A stretch of 7,627 bases of DNA from Candidatus Egerieicola pullicola (GTDB taxonomy: Bacteria; Bacillota; Clostridia; Oscillospirales; Ruminococcaceae), in NCBI GenBank assembly GCA_018712465.1, contig DVGY01000106.1:1-7627 (forward strand), read 5' to 3'. The notes below the pieces were generated by a model. That model saw only the letters and a list, made by a program, of their open reading frames with translations. It made no database searches and was not told the origin of the DNA. Positions within the stretch are counted from its first letter, which is position 1. Each line of letters starts with the position of its first letter. The position numbers were made by a program, and so were the translations under genes. Positions 1-7,400 of the stretch are shown here, piece after piece.

Positions 1-1
1 A

Positions 2-3000
2 CTGCGGAATCTGGAACGGCAGCTGAAGGTGGGATTGGAGGTCAATAAAGTCACCGTTCGTCCCAAGTATCGTCCCGATCTTTTGACCGCCGATTATTTC
101 GAGGAACTGAAAGCCATTTTAAAGAGCCGCACCGGTATCATCAATGGTTACTTCGACCAGGCCATTGTAACCTACCAGGATCGGGTTCTGATCATTGAGT
201 TGCAGCACGGAGGTTTAAAACTACTGCGCGCTGCTAAAGTGGATGAGATGATCCGAGAAATTTTGCAGGACGAGTTTTCGGTGGAAGTGCAGGTGCAGTT
301 TACTGGCATTACCCAGCTGGATGCGAAACCTCAGCCTCAGCCGGACTTTGTGCCGTTTCCAGATGTGCCGCCGCCGATGGAAGACATTCCCTTTGATCCC
401 GGAATGCCTCCGCCGCCCATGGACAGCCAGCCCTATTCTCCCGCGCCCGTTTCTAAACCAAAACCCAAACGGGGAAAAACCTCTTCGGTGTTGAATGTGT
501 TGGACCTGCTGCCGGTCCATGCCAAAAATGGCAAGACCCTGATTGGAAAACCGGTAACTCAGCGGCCCATAGAGTTGAGAAGTATTAACAATGAAACCTC
601 CGGTGCAGTTACCGTTTGGGGGGATATTTTTGCGGCGGAAGACCGGATGTCCCGTACCGGGAAATTGGTGATCTATACCCTCCAAATCACCGACTACACC
701 AGCAGTGTAATCTTAAAAATTTTAGCTGACGTCTCCAAGCGGGAAGCTTATGACAGCCTGAAGCCGGGTGTCAGTGTGCTGGTTACCGGGGAAGCAGGGT
801 ACGACAAATACGACAAAGAAGTGAATATCCGCCCCACCGACATTACTGTTTTTACCCGGGAAATCCCTATGGACGAGGAACCGGAAAAGCGGGTGGAGCT
901 GCATATGCACACCAACATTTCCGCTATGGACGGCATGACCCCTGCTTCCAAGCTGATTCGACGTGCCCATGATTGGGGACATCGGGCAGTGGCCATCACC
1001 GACCATGGGGTGGTGCAGGCATTCCCGGAAGCCATGAACACCTTGGATGACATCCGCAAAGAGGACCCGGATTTTAAGGTGATTTATGGGGTGGAATCCT
1101 ATTTCCTCAACGATGACGATATTGTGGAGGGAAAGGGAAGCGACGGCGCCATCACTGTAGGAGATTCCGATCGTCCCATTGAAGGACGGTATGTGGTGTT
1201 TGACCTGGAAACCACCGGCTTAAACCGGCAAAGTGACCGGATCATTGAAATCGGCGCTGTACTGGTGGAAAACGGGGAGATTTTGGAGGAGTTTGACACC
1301 TACGTCAATCCCCAGCGCTCCCTGCCGGAAAAAATCACCGACCTCACCGGTATTGAGGAGAGTATGCTCACCGATGCGCCGTTGGAAGAAGAAGCCTTGG
1401 AGGAATTTTTCAAGTTCTGCGGGGAGGATCCGATCTTCATTGCCCACAACGCCCCCTTCGACGTGGGGTTTTTGGAAGCGGCTGCAGCCCGTCAGGGCAG
1501 GGAGCTGCACTGTACTTATTTGGATACGGTGCCCCTTTGCCGAAAACTGCTGCCGAAACTTCGCCGGGTGAAGCTGAATCTGGTGGCAGAACACCTGAAG
1601 TTAGGCCCCTTCCAGCACCATCGGGGCAGTGAGGATGCCATGATTCTGGCGGAAATTTGGCTGAAGCTAAGCAAAATGCTGGTGGAACAGCACCACCTTT
1701 CCAAATTCAGCGAAATCACTCCCGCTTTTCGGGAAACAGAGCAGCTGCCTTATGAAGAGCAGCTCAAAAAACTCCGCCCCTACCACCAGATTATCCTGGT
1801 GCAGAACAGTGTTGGCCTAAAAAACCTCTATCGCCTCATCAGCTTTTCCCACCTGAATTATTTTTACAAAAAGCCTAGAATCCCAAAATCGGTACTGAAC
1901 CAGTACCGGGAAGGACTGTTGCTGGGCAGTGCCTGTGAAGCCGGGGAGCTGTATCAAGCTATCGTCAGCGGTTTGCCTTGGGAAAAACTGCTGGAAATCG
2001 CTTCCTACTATGACTATTTGGAGATCCAGCCGGTAGGGAACAATGCTTATCTGGTGCGCACCGGACGAGTGGAAAACGAAGATGTGATTCGGGACTACAA
2101 CCGCACTGTGGTGAATTTGGGCAAAGCCTTGAATAAGCCGGTGGTGGCAACCTGTGACGTTCATTTTTTGGATCCCTCCGATGCCATTTTCCGAGAAATC
2201 CTTATGACCGGGCAAGGCTTTGACGATGCCGCTTATCAGCCGCCCCTCTACCTCCACACGACTCGGGAGATGCTGGATGAATTTGCGTATCTGGGAGAAG
2301 AAACTGCCCGGCAGGTTGTGATTGAGAATCCCAATAAGATTGCCGACATGATTTCTCCCGATGTGCGACCCATTCCCAAAGGCACCTATCCGCCCTCCAT
2401 TCCCGGCAGTGAGGAGCAGCTTCAGGAAATCACCTGGAGTCATGCCAAAGAGCTGTACGGCGATCCGCTGCCGGAGATCGTGCAGAAACGATTGGAAACC
2501 GAGCTGAACAGCATCATCAAAAACGGATTTGCAGTGCTTTACATGATCGCTCAAAAGCTGGTGCAAAAGTCGGTGGAGGATGGCTATCAGGTAGGCAGCC
2601 GGGGAAGTGTCGGTTCTTCCTTGGTGGCCAGTATGTCCGGCATTTCAGAAGTAAATCCGCTGCCGCCCCATTACCGCTGCCCCAACTGCAAACACAGTGA
2701 ATTTATCACCGACGGCAGTGTGGGTTCCGGATTTGATCTTCCGGATAAAAATTGTCCTAACTGCGGAACCAAAATGAAAGGAGACGGGCACAACATCCCC
2801 TTTGAAACTTTCTTGGGCTTTAAAGGAGACAAATCCCCCGATATTGACTTAAATTTTGCCGATGAATACCAGTCTCGTTCTCACCGCTACACCGAAACCT
2901 TGTTCGGTAAGGATCACGTGTTTAAGGCCGGCACCATCTCTTCGCTTCAGGATAAAACCGCTTACGGTTATGTGAAAAAGTACCTGGAAGAGAAGGGTAT

Positions 3001-4273
3001 GGTGGTAAGCCGGGCGGAAGAAAACCGGCTGACCATTGGCTGTACCGGGGTGAAGCGCACCACCGGCCAGCATCCCGGCGGCATGGTGGTTGTGCCCAAC
3101 GACTACGAAGTTTACGACTTTACCCCCGTGCAGCATCCCGCGGATAAGGCAGACAGCGACAACATTACCACCCACTTCGACTTCCATTCTCTCCATGACA
3201 CAATCTTAAAGCTGGACCAACTGGGCCACGTAGGTCCTACCCACTATAAGCATTTGGAGGATTTGACCCACACCAGCGTGCTGGATGTGCCCATGAATGA
3301 TCCCCGGGTGTACAGTCTGCTCACCTCCACCAAGGAATTGGGAGTGACGCCGGAGGAAATCTTCTCCGAGACCGGCACCTTCGCCCTGCCGGAATTGGGC
3401 ACTCCCTTTGTGCGGCAGATGCTGATTGACGCCCAGCCCAAAACCTTCAACGACCTGTTGCAGATTTCCGGCTTGTCTCACGGCACCGACGTGTGGCTGG
3501 GCAATGCCCAGGAGCTCATCAAAAACGGTACCTGCACCATCTCTGAGGTCATCGGTACTCGAGACAGTATTATGACCTATCTGATTCAGAAGGGCTTGGA
3601 ACCGGATATGGCTTTTAAGATTATGGAAATCACCCGGAAAGGCAAAGCGAAAAAGCTGCTTACCGAAGAGCATATCAAAGCCATGAAGGACCATGGGGTA
3701 GAGGACTGGTACATTGACAGCTGTATGAAGATCAAGTACATGTTCCCCAAAGCTCACGCCGCTGCTTACGATATTTCCGCCATTCGGCTGGGATGGTATA
3801 AGATCTACTATCCCTTGGAGTTTTACGCCTCCTATTTTACAGTGCGAAACGGGGATTTCGATGTGGAAAACGCGGTAAAAGGCAAGGAAGCCATCCGTTT
3901 CCGACTTCAGCAGCTGATGGCCAAGGGCAACGAACGCAGCGTCAAGGAAGAAGATGAATTTAACACCAGTCTTCTCATCAACGAGATGCTTTGCCGGGGC
4001 TTTTCCTTCCTGCCGGTGGACCTGTATAAATCCCACGCCACCAAGTATCAGATTGAAGACGGCAAAATCCGCCTTCCCTTTGCTGCGGTAAAGGGTATTG
4101 GGGAAGCTGCTGCTAAAAACCTTTACGAAGCGGGAAAACAGGGGAAATATATCTCGGTGGACGATGTCACTCGCCGCAGCGGGGTGTCCAAATCGGTGAT
4201 TGAACTGCTGGATCAGTTGGGCACTTTCCAAGGCATGCCGAAAACCAGTCAGATGACCCTTTTTTCCTTCTAA
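2..4273 (+). CDS. polC: DNA polymerase III alpha subunit, PolC type (5' end outside window)
   Basis: Replicative DNA polymerase of low-GC Gram-positive bacteria, which extends DNA in the replisome and proofreads with its own 3'-5' exonuclease. 1423 codons are visible. The frame is open to the left edge; the GTG at 29 lacks a convincing ribosome site and lies inside the N-terminal domain, so the start is upstream. Order seen: N-terminal domain, Pro-rich linker (about 311-480), OB-fold (about 596-858), then a PHP domain (HMH at 902-910, TDH near 998-1006) split by the DnaQ-like exonuclease. The exonuclease has Exo I DLE at 1202-1210, Exo II Asp at 1460 and Exo III HHRGSED at 1616-1636. A four-Cys zinc site follows (2678, 2687, 2753, 2762). 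Polymerase aspartates are PDID (2840, 2846) and LKLD (3215), and GQHPGG is present. The C-terminus QMTLFSF is a beta-clamp binding motif. No frameshift is seen. Several residues near the third aspartate are unusual (see findings). Confidence 0.97.
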   Translation: MRNLERQLKVGLEVNKVTVRPKYRPDLLTADYFEELKAILKSRTGIINGYFDQAIVTYQDRVLIIELQHGGLKLLRAAKVDEMIREILQDEFSVEVQVQFTGITQLDAKPQPQPDFVPFPDVPPPMEDIPFDPGMPPPPMDSQPYSPAPVSKPKPKRGKTSSVLNVLDLLPVHAKNGKTLIGKPVTQRPIELRSINNETSGAVTVWGDIFAAEDRMSRTGKLVIYTLQITDYTSSVILKILADVSKREAYDSLKPGVSVLVTGEAGYDKYDKEVNIRPTDITVFTREIPMDEEPEKRVELHMHTNISAMDGMTPASKLIRRAHDWGHRAVAITDHGVVQAFPEAMNTLDDIRKEDPDFKVIYGVESYFLNDDDIVEGKGSDGAITVGDSDRPIEGRYVVFDLETTGLNRQSDRIIEIGAVLVENGEILEEFDTYVNPQRSLPEKITDLTGIEESMLTDAPLEEEALEEFFKFCGEDPIFIAHNAPFDVGFLEAAAARQGRELHCTYLDTVPLCRKLLPKLRRVKLNLVAEHLKLGPFQHHRGSEDAMILAEIWLKLSKMLVEQHHLSKFSEITPAFRETEQLPYEEQLKKLRPYHQIILVQNSVGLKNLYRLISFSHLNYFYKKPRIPKSVLNQYREGLLLGSACEAGELYQAIVSGLPWEKLLEIASYYDYLEIQPVGNNAYLVRTGRVENEDVIRDYNRTVVNLGKALNKPVVATCDVHFLDPSDAIFREILMTGQGFDDAAYQPPLYLHTTREMLDEFAYLGEETARQVVIENPNKIADMISPDVRPIPKGTYPPSIPGSEEQLQEITWSHAKELYGDPLPEIVQKRLETELNSIIKNGFAVLYMIAQKLVQKSVEDGYQVGSRGSVGSSLVASMSGISEVNPLPPHYRCPNCKHSEFITDGSVGSGFDLPDKNCPNCGTKMKGDGHNIPFETFLGFKGDKSPDIDLNFADEYQSRSHRYTETLFGKDHVFKAGTISSLQDKTAYGYVKKYLEEKGMVVSRAEENRLTIGCTGVKRTTGQHPGGMVVVPNDYEVYDFTPVQHPADKADSDNITTHFDFHSLHDTILKLDQLGHVGPTHYKHLEDLTHTSVLDVPMNDPRVYSLLTSTKELGVTPEEIFSETGTFALPELGTPFVRQMLIDAQPKTFNDLLQISGLSHGTDVWLGNAQELIKNGTCTISEVIGTRDSIMTYLIQKGLEPDMAFKIMEITRKGKAKKLLTEEHIKAMKDHGVEDWYIDSCMKIKYMFPKAHAAAYDISAIRLGWYKIYYPLEFYASYFTVRNGDFDVENAVKGKEAIRFRLQQLMAKGNERSVKEEDEFNTSLLINEMLCRGFSFLPVDLYKSHATKYQIEDGKIRLPFAAVKGIGEAAAKNLYEAGKQGKYISVDDVTRRSGVSKSVIELLDQLGTFQGMPKTSQMTLFSF

Positions 4274-4289
4274 CTCCGAAACTGATATT

Positions 4290-4326
4290 TCCGTCTTTCT
4301 GTTTTTTCAGAGAGACGGATTTTTTT
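4290..4326 (+). terminator. Intrinsic terminator of polC
   Basis: It starts 16 bases after the polC stop. The arms CCGTCTTTCTG (4291-4301) and CAGAGAGACGG (4308-4318) pair over 11 positions with one G-T wobble, and T4290-A4319 can extend the stem. The loop is six T (4302-4307). A run of seven T (4320-4326) follows directly. The reverse strand has no comparable U-tract, so it should act mainly in the polC direction. Confidence 0.87.
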
Positions 4327-4354
4327 GCAGAAAAGAGGAATTTCTTCCCTTTAC

Positions 4355-4383
4355 TTGACAGAAAAGGGCAAATTTTTTATACT
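4355..4383 (+). promoter_or_regulatory. Sigma-A-type promoter for the VWA surface protein gene
   Basis: The -35 box TTGACA (4355-4360) matches the consensus perfectly. A 17-base, AT-rich spacer leads to the -10 box TATACT (4378-4383), five of six to consensus. No extended TG precedes the -10. Transcription would start near 4390 and give a leader of roughly 67 bases. The promoter lies just after the polC terminator, so the downstream gene is transcribed independently, probably by housekeeping sigma factor. I see no clear operator repeat. Confidence 0.82.
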
Positions 4384-4439
4384 GGTTTTAGAAGTAAAAT
4401 GAACCAGTCCAGATTCTTTTTGTCTGGAAAAAACAGGAG

Positions 4440-4446
4440 AAAGGAG
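4440..4446 (+). promoter_or_regulatory. Ribosome binding site for the VWA surface protein gene
   Basis: AAAGGAG, ten bases before the ATG at 4457. It fixes this ATG as the start: the codons right after it encode a classic signal peptide. A second purine-rich AGGAG at 4435-4439 lies too far upstream to be the main site. Confidence 0.8.
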
Positions 4447-4456
4447 CTATAAAAGA

Positions 4457-7400
4457 ATGAAACGGCTCAAAAAATTGGGGGCGCTGCTGGCGGTTTTGGC
4501 GCTGATTTTTGCCATGGCCGCTGTGCCGGTGTCGGCAGCCAGCGGGGAGCGGGACGGCGTGAAGGTTACCGCAACCGCCAACCAGCGGGAGTACCTCAGT
4601 GACAGCAAAATTATGATGACTTTGGTGGCGGAAAATACCAACGACAAAACCGTCTCCAATCTGGAACTCACCAATCCGGTTCCTCGAGGTTACCGTTTGT
4701 CGGAGGACACCCAAAGCAGTATGCAGGTAGAGCAGCTTCGAGCCGGGGAAGCGGTGGCGCTAAAAACGGTGTACGAAGCCATTGATCCCCAGGCGGAGCC
4801 CACCTCTCAGTCTGCTGCCTCGCAACCGGTTCTGGAATGGCCGGAACTGATTGCCATTGCAGTGGCGGTGCTGCTGCTGGCCTTGAGCATTACCGTGTTG
4901 GTGCTGGCGATTCGGAAAAAACAGGAAAAGAAATTGGTAGCTATCCTGCTCAGCGTGGTAATGTTTGCCTTGGTGCTGCCCATCGGGGATTTGATTTTGT
5001 CGGTGCGGCGCAGCTACACCGAGATTTCTCTGGAACAAACCGTCAATGTGGAAGATGCCCAGATGGCTCTTTCCTCTAAAGTACGGTACGGGGAAATCGC
5101 CAGCCAGCGGGATAATTTAGTGGTGGATAAAACCGGCATGGTGTATGATGCCTCCCGGGATATCTATCTTTTTTCTCAGCATATCACCGGTCTGAAAGGC
5201 ACCATGAATTATCCGGAATCGGTGACGGAAGCCATGTGCACCGTGCTGGATATTAACGGCAATAAGCTCTTTTCCCAGGAAATTACCCCGGCAGAAGAGT
5301 GGTCGGTGCCGGATATGCCTCTGGTTGTAGGGGTCAATGAGATTCAGGTGACGGTGACCTATGAGGACGGCCAAACCGAAGAATCTATCACTACCGTCAA
5401 CAATATCAACGAAGAAAACATGGAAAACCTGGAGGTAGACCGGGGCGATGACGATGAAGACGGCGTGTTAAATTTCCTGGAAGAGATGTACCACACCGAC
5501 CCTCAAAATCCCGACACCGATGGGGACGGCCTTACCGATTATGAGGAAATGGCAGTGACCGGTACCGATCCCACTTTAGCTGACACCGATGGAAACGGCA
5601 CTTCTGATGGAGAAGAGGATTTGGACGGAGATGGACTGACCAACTTCCAGGAACTCCATGAATATAATACCAATCCTATTGCTATTGACAGCGACGGAGA
5701 TGGGATCTCCGACGGGGAAGAGGTCAACACCTATCACACCGATCCCAACAACACTAACACCGATGGGGACGGCCGGGATGATAACTGGGAAGTGATGAAT
5801 GGCTACGATCCTACCACTCCTCAGGATTCTTTCCCCACTGCAACGGATTCCACCACAGCCCCGGAAGGCAGTTCTGCCACCTCGGATGGGGAAGTCCAGA
5901 TCTCTACTGCTCCGGAAGACAGCGGTATTGGAGAGTCCACTCCCGGTTATATCGGCAGTGAACCGGTTCAGCTGGAAGTGGAAGAAGGCCATACCGCCGA
6001 TCTGACCCTTTCCTATGACTCTTCCCAACTGGAAGAAGGGGAAACCCCCACCATGTATTTTTATAACGAAGAAACCCAGTGCTTGGAGCCGGTGGAAGGG
6101 GCTACCGTATCTGAAGGCACCGTTACCGGCACGGTTACCCAGTCCGGAATCTATGTGCTGCTCAATCATCGGTTGGTGGAGGATGTATGGAACAATGACA
6201 TCATTCGTCCCAGTCAGTATCAGGAAGGCGCCATTGATGTGGTATTCGTCATCGACCGTTCGGCCAGCATGGACAGCAACGACCCTCAAGGCCTGCGGAA
6301 AACGGTGACCAAAGAATTTATCGAAAAACTCCGAAATGGAGTAGACCACGCCGCTTTGGTGCAGTTTACCTCCATTGGGGAATTGGTGATGCCGCTGACC
6401 GACGATAAGCAATCGCTGTACAACACCATCGACGGCATCCAAAACAGCGACGGCGGCGGTTGTGCCGGCAGTGACACCACCGCAGGTACCAATGGTTCTG
6501 CGGGGATTCGTCAGGCATTGAATGAACTTAATAATTCCACCGCTCCCAACCAGTTTATTATCTTCCTTACCGATGGTGCTGACACGGAAGTTTCGGAAAG
6601 CTACGACACCCTCATTGCCGAAGCAGTGAACCGGGGTATTGTAATCCACACTGTGGGCCTGGTGGGCAGCGGGGATGTGGATACCGACCTGCTCCGCCGC
6701 ATTGCCAGCGGCACCGGCGGCAACTACTATCTGGCTACCGCCAGCGAAACCGGAGAAGCGGAACAGGATCCCGATGCTGTGCCCATTGAGGACATCTACG
6801 ATGAAATCGAGTCGGTTACCATCGACACCCAGCTGGACAGCAACGGAGACGGCATCTCCGACTACTACACCCAGAAACTTTGCGAAAACGCCATGGGTTC
6901 CGGTACCGGGCAGATGGTGTTCGGCAATGCCACCTATGAGGAGGTGCAGGCCAGCGCCGACCTGGATGGAGACGGATTGCTCAATGGGGAAGAAATTCAG
7001 ATTGTGGAAAACGACCAAGGCGTTTACGCTTTGATTCACTCTTATCCCACGGTGAAAAATTCCGACAGCGACAATTTGGACGATTATCAGGAGCTGCGGG
7101 TCTACGGCACCAGCCCTTTGAAGAACAATTTAGATGCCTTGGAAGCGGACGTGACCTGGGCTACCACCAGCGACAATTTCGTTTCGGAAAAGTACCGCAG
7201 CTTGTTTGACAGCATGATTTTAGGCACCCTGGAGCGGGGTTCGGTGTACATCGGCAATATCTTCTTCGGTACCAGTTATGACCAGGCTCTGCTGTATGAA
7301 AACAGCTTAATCCATTATTTTGACGCCTTGGATGACCAGGTGGTTCAGCGCAAGGAATTGTCCAGCGCTCAGGAGCTGGCCTGGGATTTGCTCAACGCCA

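Noticed and set aside
29..31. GTG as the start codon of polC.
   Set aside because: The frame is open upstream to the window edge, there is no good ribosome site before it, and PolC normally has several dozen more N-terminal residues.
1180..1700. Exonuclease domain interrupting the PHP domain of polC, considered as an insertion or fusion.
   Set aside because: This is the normal PolC layout, which distinguishes PolC from DnaE-type polymerases.
3206..4231. Long minus-strand open frames opposite polC (341 codons here, and 249 codons at 1817-2566).
   Set aside because: Both are in the same codon-aligned antisense frame and opposite highly conserved PolC sequence. The products have no recognisable motif.
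4408..4428. Small hairpin TCCAGA/TCTGGA in the leader of the surface protein gene, considered as a riboswitch or attenuator.
   Set aside because: Six pairs with a nine-base loop is weak. The short leader matches no riboswitch class I know, and the A-run after the hairpin is not a terminator tail.
5514..5774. Direct DNA repeats of ACACCGATGGGGACGGCC, considered as a CRISPR or iteron array.
   Set aside because: There are only two exact copies, both in the reading frame and encoding the calcium-loop motif TDGDG, so protein repetition explains them.
6675..7034. Plus-strand open frame of 119 codons in another frame inside the surface protein gene (and similar ones at 1233-1571 and 5799-6308).
   Set aside because: They overlap a convincing coding frame, have no ribosome site and encode low-complexity Pro/Ser/Arg/Thr-rich sequence typical of out-of-frame reading.
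5576..7039. A 487-codon open frame on the minus strand opposite the surface protein gene.
   Set aside because: It lies codon-for-codon opposite the sense frame, so its stops could arise only at sense TTA, CTA or TCA, codons this gene rarely uses. Its sequence shows no recognisable domain, while the sense strand encodes clear VWA and calcium-repeat motifs. It is a shadow of codon bias.
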